A DNA stretch of 64,000 bases from Xylaria sp. FL1777 (taxonomy: Eukaryota > Ascomycota > Sordariomycetes > Xylariales > Xylariaceae). The position numbers and the translations under genes are program-made. Below the pieces are notes generated by a model. That model saw nothing but the letters and a program-made list of their open reading frames with translations, ran no database searches and was not told the origin of the DNA. Of the stretch, positions 21,373-31,322 are shown piece by piece. How positions within the stretch are numbered: position 1 is the first letter of the stretch; the number at the start of each line of letters is the position of its first letter. The stretch is from positions 62,001 through 126,000 of the forward strand of contig MU400535.1 in NCBI GenBank assembly GCA_022578965.1. The letters run 5' to 3'.

Positions 21373-22433
21373 CCCCCATAGATATGAAGGCCCATAAGAT
21401 GAGATGGACAGATGACATGGGGAATAGACCCGTTTTCCCTCGTCCTATAAAATCATTCGGCACAGAGGAGCGATACTCGTTTTTTCCTTTTACTTCTTTT
21501 TTTATTATTTTATTTTGAAGCATAGCAGCGGCGTTCAGGGTTTAAGCAGGGGAAAATGTATACGCAAAAATAAAAGCGATGCATTGTCTGGCTCTCGAGG
21601 CAGGAAGCAGCAACATACCCACAGTGTGACGGATCAGAGATTGTGTTCATGAGCATTCGGATAGGACAGCAAGGGACCAGTGCCAGGCTTGGCAATGGCA
21701 GTTCGAGTTAGGCAGTGAGTAGGGGGCGAGCTAGGAAATTGATCAGATTGAAATTGTTTAGGACGGAGCAGAACGGAATGAGATCCCGAGGCTCCTTATA
21801 GAAGTAATTGCTCAGATCTAATCAAATCGATGGCTTCTGAGCATACATTTCTAGACTAGGTACTATGGATGAGAGACTGAAGGAACAGTGAAAGTGATAT
21901 GTCCAAGCCTGTAGCATGTGAGTGATTAGAAATCCGCTGTTCAGCCAGTGCATATGATGGTGAGACCTCATTTAATTCATTCATAGAAGTTCTACAAATT
22001 TACTATCAAGACGCTCCCAAATTTTGGTTCCTATCCAGCTCACATAATTCCCTGTTCGTAGAACATCGAGGATCGGTCTTTAGAAACCACAAATCCCCTA
22101 ATCAATGCCACCCATGACAGATCTCCCACAAGACATCTCGAGCTAACTGTGCGATACCGCAATTGTGCTCCCCATATCGTCTACCTCAGCACTTAATCAT
22201 CATGACGAGGTTGTGACTAATGTCTCTCCATGACCCATATATCTATTATCACAAGCGCAGCAAGTTATGTCGTTCATTTCCCGTTGATAGATCTCCTGGT
22301 TAGACAACCTCCTCTGCCGACGAGAAAGTTGACAAGCTAGGATTGGAGGGCGGTGAAAAGCCGCCAAACCTCGCGATACGAACGTAGCCAACAATGACTG
22401 GCCAATATATAAAGGAGGAACATGAATCTCCCA
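21373..22433. other. Convergent intergenic region
   Basis: No supported gene. T-rich tracts at 21480-21520 fit the TAF2 3' region. The DNA is otherwise unremarkable, AT-leaning and without long ORFs. Confidence 0.6.
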
Positions 22434-22955
22434 CTAATCAATCCGCATGCGATCATCCGCGTCTATTCCTCCTGCTCCTGCCGTTCCCTCGTGCCCGTCG
22501 TAGCCATTGGGGAGAGCGCGGGGCGCGTTGATGCTTGTGAAGCTAGTGGTTAGCATGGTCACTGCTTCTGCTCTTCCTAGCGTCGATGTACTGGTAGTGT
22601 CCGAAGAGCCGCGCGCATGAGCGGGAGTAAACATTGCCGCGTGCCCCCTCAGCCGCATCGTATGCGCGCGCATGCGCTGGCGCTGCTGCGAGGAGGCCGG
22701 AGAGCCTGCTTCGACGTCGGCTTCCTCCCAGGTGGGTGCCTCTTCCACTCGCAGGTCGGCAGTGTAAACGCCTTCGTAAGCCTCTTGCATCTCTACCTCT
22801 TCAGGCTGTCCGTCGACGTCCATCAGTGCATCTCGAGGGAACACTTGCGATGTCATCAACGTGCCTGTTTCTGTCTGTGATTGCACTTGACCCTGCGCTT
22901 GTATATACCCATCACTCTCAAGCCCGCGTGCTGCTAGATCCGAGTGCCAGCGTCC
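22434..22955 (-). other. In-frame open extension behind the CDC26 stop (173 codons)
   Basis: Directly after the CDC26 TAG (22956-22958) the same frame stays open for 173 codons and ends at TAA/TAG-type stop 22434-22436. It encodes LESDGYIQAQGQVQSQTETG, then acidic and Gln/Arg-rich sequence (RMRAHTMRLRGHAAMFTPAHA). Its composition resembles the CDC26 tail. It may be a second exon (possible 126-nt intron 22934-23059, donor GTGTGA, acceptor CTAG, frame kept, removing the TAG), a readthrough tail, or a separate 3' ORF starting at an internal Met. Sequence alone does not decide. Confidence 0.45.
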
Positions 22956-23825
22956 CTATCGCCGTCTCATCGTTGGTCCTGCCGCGCCTCCCGGTCCCAT
23001 GTCAGCCGGTCGTGCTCCGGGGACTGTTCCGATCCGCTCGTCCCGGCTGCGCGTCACACGCGTAGGTGCGGGCGGTGGCTCGCTGGCTTGTCGTCCGGCG
23101 CGCCCTGCCCCAGCGCGTGTCGTGGTGGTGTTGCCCTGCGCCATGTTCTGAACGGGTGTCTGTTGTAAATGTGCAGGTGCTTGTGCGCTCGGGCCCGACG
23201 TGGCCGCCGAAGGTAATGCCGACGCAGATGCCGAGCCCACAATGCGCTGAGCACGCGATGCTGCTGCCGAGGTATAGGCAGAGGTTGACGTCGGGATAGA
23301 GGTAGCGTGCGCATGTGACTGCGAGCGTGCGTGCCCTCCGCCGCGTGCCCGCATCTGGCGGATGTAGGCGCTGCGCCGGGCGCCGGGGGACATGGGGCGT
23401 CCTGTTCCACCAGCAGCGCGCATATCGCCACGTGCTGTGAATGGGTCATCGTCATCATCGTCGTCCTCTTCCTCTTCCTCATCGTCATCGTCTTCATTGT
23501 CGTGATCGTCGTCGTCGTCGTCGTCGAGACTGGTAACGGGGGCGACGGCATCCTCCATGGCTTCGTCTGTGCTATCGTTCGGCGACGAGGTCGACGTGTC
23601 CATTGCAGAGAGCCGCGACCGAGCGTGTCTGCTTAACAGAGCATGCGTTGGTTGCGCCCTGGATTGTAGCTGCGCTTGGGCCTGAGCCTGGGCCTGGGCT
23701 TGGGCTTGGGCTTGTGCCTGTGCTTGGGACTGGAGTTGGGCTTGCAGTTGTTCATATCGTCTGTCTTCGTATGCGGCGATGTCCTCCGCTGTGAGAGACA
23801 ACGTGGTAGGTGGTCGGCGAAGCAT
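22956..23825 (-). CDS. CDC26: Anaphase-promoting complex subunit CDC26
   Basis: 289 residues as read to the first stop. The N-terminus MLRRPPTTLSLTAEDIAAYEDRR matches the conserved CDC26/Apc12 motif (human begins MLRRKPT); this short segment sits in the TPR groove of APC6/Cdc16 and stabilises the APC/C ubiquitin ligase. The start at 23825 is fixed by that motif. Beyond residue 25 the protein is low-complexity: a Gln-Ala repeat from 6-bp units (about 28-55), Asp/Glu runs (about 95-130), and Arg/Gly/Ala/Thr-rich sequence. Animal CDC26 is about 85 residues, so the long tail is a fungal elaboration. The gene may continue past the TAG (see the extension entry). It is head to head with TMA23, 805 bp apart. 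Confidence 0.82.
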   Translation of the reverse strand: MLRRPPTTLSLTAEDIAAYEDRRYEQLQAQLQSQAQAQAQAQAQAQAQAQAQLQSRAQPTHALLSRHARSRLSAMDTSTSSPNDSTDEAMEDAVAPVTSLDDDDDDDHDNEDDDDEEEEEDDDDDDDPFTARGDMRAAGGTGRPMSPGARRSAYIRQMRARGGGHARSQSHAHATSIPTSTSAYTSAAASRAQRIVGSASASALPSAATSGPSAQAPAHLQQTPVQNMAQGNTTTTRAGAGRAGRQASEPPPAPTRVTRSRDERIGTVPGARPADMGPGGAAGPTMRRR

Positions 23826-24630
23826 TATGGAAGAAATGAGAAAAGCAATTAGCTTTGGAGAGGGATGGTAGACAGAAGGAGAGCAGAGAAGACTAAGCAA
23901 ATTGGCGGGTAGCAATGCCTTAATATTTCAAAAACAGAGGTAAGTTTAAGATGAAGCAGGCAGGTGAAGATGGTGAATACCCCGTTGCGAGGTCGTTAGG
24001 TAGACACAACTTTCGACGCGGTTGGACGCGGCTGCCTTTGAGACATTGTACTTCGTAGCTCTGTACAAAATAAATGGCGGGGTGGAGGGACCTAGGTACA
24101 CCCGTACATACCTCCACTAATCAGCCCTAAATGTGGATCATAGAATGTAGGTACTTTGTACAGGCTTGCAGTGCCTCAAGCTGGATTGGTATTACGAAGC
24201 TTTTTTATTTGAACCAACAACACACAGAAGCAACCAATGTAAGTTACTTATATTTCCCCTCATATATTAATTTTGCGGGTTTTCTCAGAATCTAACGTCA
24301 ATAGCAGTCGCGTGTTTTAGTTGTAATCCATACATTATGTACGAAGTATGTACCTATAGCACATCTCTGATTAGAGAAAAGATCGGATATAAGTATTTTT
24401 GTACCAGTGAAGTTTACATATGCAACAATGTAGATACTTGTAAGTGAATACGTGCAGCTCCACTGAAATTTCAATTGAAGGCCGCATTAAACCCTCCCAT
24501 AACCTTAGCCAGCCAATATTTCAGACGTGATCAATTCTAGATGATGCCGAGGCAACCAATTCCTCTCCCCTAAATTACGCAGTCCATACACTCTGCCTCC
24601 TCCGAAAGCATACCACAAACTGCGCGACCG
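23826..24630. other. Divergent promoter region CDC26 / TMA23
   Basis: An 805-bp spacer between two divergent starts. AT-rich, no supported gene. Short TACCTA/GTAC motifs occur near 24088-24160 and 24340-24360. Confidence 0.6.
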
Positions 24631-25311
24631 ATGAACGCCCACGCCCTCCTGACCGCCCAAGGATGGCGGGGGACCGGCCACTCTCTACACCCGACTAGCG
24701 ACAACAACGGCCTAACACACCACATCCTCATCAAGCGCAATCAAGATGGTTCCGGGCTTGGCAGCAAGAAGGACCACAAGCAAGAGGCCTGGTGGCTGAA
24801 TGCCTTCGACCAGGCTCTCAAGGGCATCGACATGAAGACCGGCACCATGAAACAAACTCTAAAGGGAGGCGCACTCGAGAAGATCACCGCGCGCAACGCT
24901 GCCACCAAGTACACGGGGACTAGGGGGCTATACACATCATTTATACGCGGAGGAGTCATGCAGGGATCGGTTAATGATCCTGCGGCTTCTCTGCCGACGC
25001 CACCTGATAGCGGGGCCGGCACACCGCTCGCGACGGAGCCCGAACCGAAGAACGGCAAGCGGGAAGAGACGAAAGCGGAAAGGAGGGCGCGGAGAGAGGC
25101 CAGGAGGTTAAGGAAGGCTGAGAAAGAGGCCCAGCGGGAGGCGCTGAAACGAGCTGCGGAAAAAGTCGAGAAGAAAAAGGCTAAGAAGGCCGAGAGGCAA
25201 GCTGCCAAAGAGAAACGCAAGGCTGGTGAGACGAAAGAGGAGCGGAGAGCGAGAAGAGATGCGAGACGGAGGCGGAAAGAGGAGAAGAGACTTAAGAGGG
25301 CGGTTAAGTGA
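24631..25311 (+). CDS. TMA23: TMA23 / GPATCH4-like nucleolar ribosome-biogenesis protein
   Basis: Single exon, 226 residues. The N-terminal block QGWRGTGHSLHPT, ILIKRNQDGSGLGSKKDHKQEAWWLNAFDQAL (about 10-70) is the G-patch-like domain of yeast Tma23 and human GPATCH4; GLG and the EAWW motif are diagnostic. G-patch proteins often work with DEAH helicases, and Tma23 is a nucleolar factor tied to 40S biogenesis. The C-terminal 90 residues are Lys/Arg/Glu-rich with repeated RRARR and RKAEK motifs, a likely nucleolar localisation and RNA-binding tail with coiled-coil character. It ends 107 bp from the THG1 stop, tail to tail. Confidence 0.85.
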   Translation: MNAHALLTAQGWRGTGHSLHPTSDNNGLTHHILIKRNQDGSGLGSKKDHKQEAWWLNAFDQALKGIDMKTGTMKQTLKGGALEKITARNAATKYTGTRGLYTSFIRGGVMQGSVNDPAASLPTPPDSGAGTPLATEPEPKNGKREETKAERRARREARRLRKAEKEAQREALKRAAEKVEKKKAKKAERQAAKEKRKAGETKEERRARRDARRRRKEEKRLKRAVK

Positions 25312-25418
25312 TGATCGAAAAAATGGAAAGGATATGCATTGCCATTTTCGGTGACATAGAAAGCGAGACGCAGTTATGTTTAAAGCATTGAGACGGCGTT
25401 GGATGGCATTCATGATTT

Positions 25419-26684
25419 TTATTCTGTCTGCTTGGGGACCTTGCCGGGCTTATTTGATAAAAGCCAGGGTCTCCTATCCCAGAAATCATCTTTGATAATA
25501 TCTAAATGATTAACTACGACACGGGCCTTGTCCCGCCGCTTCTTGTCATTCTCGTCCTGTGTCTTGGATTGCTTGATCGGCTCTGCTACATTATCTATTG
25601 TCTCCGCAACGTTGTGACTACCGGGTTCTACTAGTTCGTACTGAGAACATGTAAGCAAGTCGAGTATAGTTCAAGTCACTTATCCAAGACTAACGTACAT
25701 CGCGAAAAACAACGCTGCCCTTCTTATATATCTCCGGTTCGTTGTTGTAGTTTATATTAAACCTTGAGAACAAGATCTCATTCTTGTTTGCAGATAAGGT
25801 GCCCTGGGTTGTTATTAACTAAAGCATCCTAAAGGAGTGAAAGATACTTACAGCGAGGAATTTCTCTGCCTCTTTCGCATCGAACCCGCCGAGTTGTATT
25901 AAAGACCAGAAGGTAGTGTTATAAAGGTTGTTGATATGGCCTGGTACTAATTAGCGTGTACTACTTCGAGGTCTCGTGTCGGCTCAACAGACAGTCAACT
26001 TGTCGCCAGCTCATGTAATCTCTAAGATTCTGCACACTGGGATAGCATACAGCTCGTCCGTCGAAACTAGGCAGGGGTGGCGATAACGGAGTGTCTGGGA
26101 AATAAGTTGACCAGAGATGGACGTAGTAAGACGTGAACGTTGAGGCAACGGTGGTAATTAGCTTGCTGTCTCATCGTCAACATGTATATTTCTGTCGCCG
26201 TTGAACGGGCATAAAGTCCTACCTGGCCCTCCTTTCGAACAGTGTACATGTTTTATGCAGAACAAAACTAATTCTGTGTCAGCTAAGAGTTCGGATCAAC
26301 CACTCATAATGAGTACCTGTATTCGTCGCTGACGCCATATGCGATACTAATATCAGGCAGCTCCGTCATGACGGCAATGGCGGCGGCGTTCATGAGATCA
26401 AGGGCCCTCCGGTCGTTGGGCTTTTCGAAGTTGTACTTCGCACATAATCTAGGATACGTGTATCAGACTAGATAGTCCTTCTCGTTTCTGTCTTTAAGGC
26501 TGATTTACTTGCTGAATCCGCGACCATCGACCCTGATAACTATCCATGTGTTTGGGAGCAGGCTATCGTTGTGCTCGAATTGCTTCACATACTCGAAGCT
26601 GAGGAGCGTCTCTCCAAATCAGCAACAAGCCTATATGGTTTCCCGTCAACTTCGATAGACAGTTACTTACCGTGAGTTAGCCAT
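25419..26684 (-). CDS. THG1: tRNA-His guanylyltransferase
   Basis: 289 residues in eight exons (minus strand): 26684-26671, 26598-26509, 26448-26317, 26267-26223, 26165-25993, 25940-25852, 25803-25699 and 25640-25419. All seven introns (48-72 nt) keep frame. Thg1 adds the essential G(-1) to the 5' end of tRNA-His by 3'-5' polymerisation. Family landmarks are all present: [21 protein letters not shown] (metal-binding Asp), [24 protein letters not shown] (second catalytic Asp-Glu), [50 protein letters not shown] and the C-terminal FWDRRPWLL. Length equals the family norm. Oddities: exon 1 codes only MANSR minus one base (14 nt), and intron 5 has a GTCTGT donor. It is divergent from SWD1, 376 bp apart. 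Confidence 0.93.
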
Positions 26685-27060
26685 AACTTGTTATTGATTG
26701 TGTTTCGAAAGCCCGACCCCGATGAGAAGAAACTAAACTTAAATGCAACGTATCGAAACACAGGAGCTGCAAAGAAGGCTTTTATGAGTCATCAAGACTA
26801 AAGGTTCTATGCCTTAGAGTAGGCAGGTACTTCGCTCAAAGAGCGTGTATGTAGGTATTTAGAGTAGGAAGTAGCAATCATCTTTTGTAGTGGGGTGAGT
26901 TCCCCGCCATGCGCAGCACTTGCACCTGCATTCTTAGTGCACCAGTAAAAGTACCTACCTTAGCTCTCTCTAGGTACCTAGGTAGCTTTCAAATAAATTA
27001 ATTCAATGTCTCGGAGCTTGCCTACCCTTTTCTATCAATAACCAAGATGACACCAACAAC
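26685..27060. promoter_or_regulatory. Bidirectional promoter THG1 / SWD1
   Basis: A 376-bp spacer separates two divergent starts, so it must hold both promoters unless transcripts begin inside genes. It contains a TACCTACC...TAGGTACCTAGGTAG cluster (about 26951-26985) and a 5-codon uORF before SWD1. Confidence 0.6.
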
Positions 27061-27064
27061 ATGA
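27047..27064 (+). promoter_or_regulatory. Five-codon uORF whose stop overlaps the SWD1 ATG
   Basis: ATG at 27047 encodes MTPTT and stops at TGA 27062-27064, overlapping the main start as ATGA. This geometry is known to allow coupled termination and re-initiation in some fungal and viral mRNAs. Use in this gene is an inference and depends on the transcript start. Confidence 0.45.
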
Positions 27065-28545
27065 ACTTACTCCTATCAGATGATTATCTACTCCAGGACT
27101 ATCCGGAGAACATTACCAATACGATCCGTTCCGGTCATACGACATGTCTACGTTTCAACCGTCGAGGCGATTACCTCGCCTCGGGTCGCGTCGATGGCAC
27201 TGTCGTGGTATGGGACTTGGAGACGATGGGTGTCGCGCAGAAGCTGAGGGGCCATAGAGCGGCTATCACTTCACTAAGCTGGTCGAGATGCGGTCGTTTT
27301 CTACTCTCCGCATGCCAGGGCTGGAGAGCAGTTTTGTGGGATTTAGAGGACGGCAGGAGGTACAGAGAGGTCCGCTTCAGGGCGCCAATCTACACCGCAG
27401 AATTGCACCCGTGGAATCAGTAAGGTGTCAAATAAAGTCATGCGAAGCCCTTTCTTCGTAGCGCTAACAATTGACCGTCCAGTAAGCTATTCGTTGCTTC
27501 GGTATTTGACGAAGCTCCGTCTCTAGTCGACTTAAGCGATTCCAACGACGTCAAACATACCCTCCCCTCAGCACCGAGACGCACGAATACCGACGCCGAT
27601 GCAGCCACCAAGGAGAAACAAGCGAAAGAAGACGCTAAGCAGATGACCACGGCTACGGTTTGGACAGTGACAGGGGACCACATCCTGGCTGGCACGAACA
27701 AGGGACGCCTCAACCTTATAGACCCAAATACACACGAGATTATATGGTCCGAGAAGATTTGTAGTTCGGTCGTGACTACCTTGAGATTGACAGGTTCAGG
27801 CAGGGAATTACTAGTGAATTCACAAGATAGGATCATCAGAACCTTCCATGTGCCGAATCTCTCGGCCGAAGATCTCGACCCAGATACAATACAGATGCCA
27901 CTAGAACATAAGTTTCAGGATGTGGTGAATAGACTTTCCTGGAATCATGTCACATTCAGCGCTACAGGAGAATATGTTGCAGCTTCGACATACAACAATC
28001 ACGAATTATACATCTGGGAGCGAAACCATGGGAGCTTGGTGAGGATGCTAGAGGGACCCAAGGAAGAACAAGGGGTCATTGAGTGGCATCCACACCGTGC
28101 TATGCTCGCGGCCTGTGGCCTCGAGACGGGGCGCATCTATATATGGTCTGTGACGAGCCCCCAGCGCTGGTCGGCATTAGCGCCCGACTTTGTAGAGGTG
28201 GAGGAGAACGTCGAGTATATTGAACGCGAGGATGAATTCGACATCCATCCGCAAGAAGAAATCAACAAGCGCAGACTGGATTTGGAAGATGAGGATATCG
28301 ACGTACTGACGACGGACTTGAGAAAAGGGTATGATGAGGATCTGGGAGTGACAGATTTTCGCATGCCAGTTTTATTCGACCTAGGTGCGAGTGATAGCGA
28401 GGAGGAATTTGTAGCCGTATCAACTGGTACGGTGCGGCGGAGAAGCATGGGCGAGGGCCAAGATGGTGAAGACGTCGAGGAGGATAAAACAACAGCAGCG
28501 AAGAAACCTCCCAGTTCTAAGAGTGCAAAGGCTAAGAAAAAGTAG
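27061..28545 (+). CDS. SWD1: COMPASS complex WD40 subunit Swd1 (RBBP5 homologue)
   Basis: 473 residues in two exons, 27061-27419 and 27483-28545; the 63-nt intron (GTAAGG, branch GCTAAC, CAG) restores PWNHKLFVASVFDEAP. Swd1 is a core subunit of the Set1/COMPASS histone H3 Lys4 methyltransferase. The protein has a WD40 propeller: CLRFNRRGDYLASGRVDGTVVVWDL, LRGHRAAITSLSWS, VLWDLEDG, LVNSQDRIIRTF, FSATGEYVAAS, ELYIWER and IEWHPHRAMLA. After the propeller comes the family's acidic hinge, DFVEVEENVEYIEREDEFDI, which in RBBP5 contacts the SET-domain/WDR5 assembly. The C-terminus is acidic then Lys/Ser-rich. Length lies between yeast Swd1 and human RBBP5. Confidence 0.93.
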
Positions 28546-31322
28546 CACTGTTGAGGAAGTTGTGGTAGGATAAAAGGGGGTTAGGAAGAGGTGCCCATAT
28601 TTGGTGCTCCGTATGGCACACGGAGACAGCATCACGCCGAGAGCACAAGCGTACGACACGGACGTCTTTCCCTAAGACCTATACCCCTTTATGACGGTAT
28701 CGCCAGTTGGCTGGGCAGAGCAGAATGGATGAGACGGCCAGCGCGTGACCGTATCGTTCCCATGCTGATAATTACCCTAGATATAAAAACGGTTTTACCA
28801 AACGAAGGGGTTGAGTCGTTGGCCGTGCTCATCACTTTAAAGCAAATCAAGGATGGGATGTTTGATATAATAAGAAACGTAGAAGATGAGCTAGTGGCCC
28901 TGAGTCACGTTGCTATGATTATGAGTATAGAGGGACAAGGAAAAGCCAGATCTCTTTATCCTACGTAACTTTATTAATTTGACTTACTATTAGCAGCCAG
29001 GCACTTGGTGATTTCGTGAATACCTATCATCACTCGAGTATGCTATCACGAAACGTATGGGTGTAAAGAATAAGTATGAAATACAAAATGAGCATGGGAT
29101 ATCTCATACACTTCTACTATATAAACCAGATAGAGTAAACTAATTAAGTTTAGCTTAATGGGCAACTCACTTCAGACTCCATAACACCTTCGCGGACTTG
29201 AGTGTTGAAGCGTCATCTCTAACAAAGGTGCTAGATCACACGCCGAACGACAAAATGGCCTTTTACTTGGACGCAGCGGGTGTTGACTCCTTGATCGACT
29301 TCGCTACTTTTAACGCAAGCGATTCAAGACGTTATTGAATTAGAGTACCAAGGCCTGAGAAATCGTGGCTTGTGGCATATTCTTCCTTCGTGGCATGTGA
29401 AGCCCCCTGAGTCGGGGTTTACGCTGTGCGTTATACTCAATTCCCAATCCTTCTACACCAGAACGCTTCCTGCGAATCTCATTCGCGCCATTGCCCTAGA
29501 GACTGTACTCAGACAGTTTCTAGCTGATTTTACAAGCAGGGTTTATTAACTTATATAATCTATACAACCACTCGCTGACAATGGTGAAGCAATACCCGGT
29601 GTGAGACGTTGCTTCAGTCGTCGAAATTTAGGATCTTTGCTGCATTTCTTCCAGAGTTGGTGCTCGTCTATGAAAAACTGTGTTACAGAGGTGTGTCCAA
29701 GGGCTGAGTTTACGCGTGGGGGAAAAGAAATACAAGGTTCGGGACGTCCCGGCACAGTTTGAACTAAAATAGCCCTCTTATATTGGTAATTATGTTTTGC
29801 AATTAGAAACATAGCGTGATAGCTAGGTTATATAATTACCTAAACAGTTTCATTGAGATAATATTGGATGGTTTTCTTAGCAGCGTTAGGCAGAGGTGGA
29901 AATCTATGTGAGGTGGACAAGGATGAGGGAAAGGCAGCGAGATCCTGCGTCCAAGATAGGTGACTGAAACTCTTCGTCGTGGGCAGGCTACGGAGTATTT
30001 TAATGATGGTGTTGTCGACTAGGCGGTTTATTCTGTTGTTTAGGATGGATTTTTTGCATCACATCTGGAGGATGAAGGGGATGAGAGGTGTTAATAAACG
30101 AGAACATCTCACAAACCAAAATCAGGGTAGAGAGAGAGAGGAAGAGGCACCAGGAGGAAAGAGGGGACTAAGCTAGGTCTAGGGATAGTAGGTAGTGATG
30201 AAAGGATTGGACGAACGGGAAGCCAAGTAGTTGAATAATGATGGCGTGATCCCCCCTACAAATATAATCCGAACTGAAAATGCATCCTGGCAGGCAGACA
30301 CGAGGAAGCATTTTTGTTGCAAGTTTGCGACTGCCAGATTAAGTTCAGCTCAGTGCCCCGAACTGATAGGTATCGTATGATAACATAGCCCATTCAAATT
30401 GAGGCATCTTTCGTTCAGCTTCTGACCTAGGTACCTAGGTACTTAAGAAGGTATCAGAGGGAGGCTGAAGGGGTGTAGCGCAAGAACAAGAATAACACCC
30501 AGGAGGATCATCTGTTCTATCCTATTGTGTTCTGTAGTTGGTTTGGCCTTCGTTACTCCACGAGACCATTAGCGATATTGTATAATATATATTATTGGTG
30601 GGAGACAGATGTCTACATGTGTGTGGTTTGTGACCTTTAAGTACATTATATGAAGCCCATCTCCATTTATTAGGTAAGCTGTACTTTGGTACTTACGTGC
30701 AGGTACGGTACATCAATGGTACGCAGCAAACAAAAGAGGCTGGAGAAGTCCAATATACCTATTTCCAATGGTAAGTCTCATATAAAAGTAGGTACTAGTA
30801 CTTGCTGTGGCGAAATCTTTTTCCGTGATACCGGTCTGCTGAGTTAGGCTTAGCGCGAAAGGACTCTGGACGCCTTCTTCCCTCGCCCTCTCCCTGTGCT
30901 AAATCAATCGAGCCTCAACCTCCACAACAACATTCTTCACGACATCGGTTTACGGCAAGGAACGCGTCGGACATCGTCAAAGCGCCTCAACTGCGAGTTT
31001 CCGACATATTTATCCTGGCTAAATCGTCGAATCCGAGCCCTGCGACCGACCGAGTATCTGCGCGCACCCGGGAGCAGTTCTTTCACTTCGAGGCCTGAAG
31101 GCCTGCCTGGTCGGCACCCGCCAGTGCCATCATCTGGCCACTGCTATCTCCCACATCTCGCGCGCCCTCGGCTGTGCATCATCAGGTTTCCCGGCCTCGC
31201 CATATCGCGAGTGTGCATCCTGCAACGCCCACGAGTTGGCGACCTGACGGGCGCGATAAGATCCTCTCCCTTCCTCTGGCCACCCGTCCGTCCTCCGCCT
31301 CTCTCCGTCCCACCCTCCAACC
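28546..31322. other. Intergenic region upstream of RPB1
   Basis: About 2.8 kb with no intact gene. An ORF at 28591-28968 begins 46 bp after SWD1 and has no recognisable feature. A broken reading frame lies at 29157-29549 (separate entry). TACCTAGGTA copies occur at 30427-30448. The last 400 bases are GC- and CT-rich, fitting an RPB1 promoter and 5' leader. Confidence 0.55.
29157..29549 (+). pseudogene. Broken coding-like stretch, family unknown
   Basis: One frame reads WATHFRLHNTFADLSVEASS, then LTKVLDHTPNDKMAFYLDAA and GVDSLIDFATFNASDSRRY up to a TGA near 29339. A second frame, shifted by +1 and open from 29295, reads QDVIELEYQGLRNRGLWHIL and continues for about 75 codons (WHVKPPESGFTL, RTLPANLIRAIALETVLRQFL) to TAA at 29547-29549. 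The composition looks protein-like and no intron fits the overlap, so a one-base frameshift in a decayed gene end is likely. I do not recognise the family. A chance pair of open frames is the alternative. Confidence 0.35.

Noticed and set aside
28591..28968. 125-residue ORF just after SWD1
   Set aside because: It overlaps the likely SWD1 3' UTR and shows no domain or plausible promoter.
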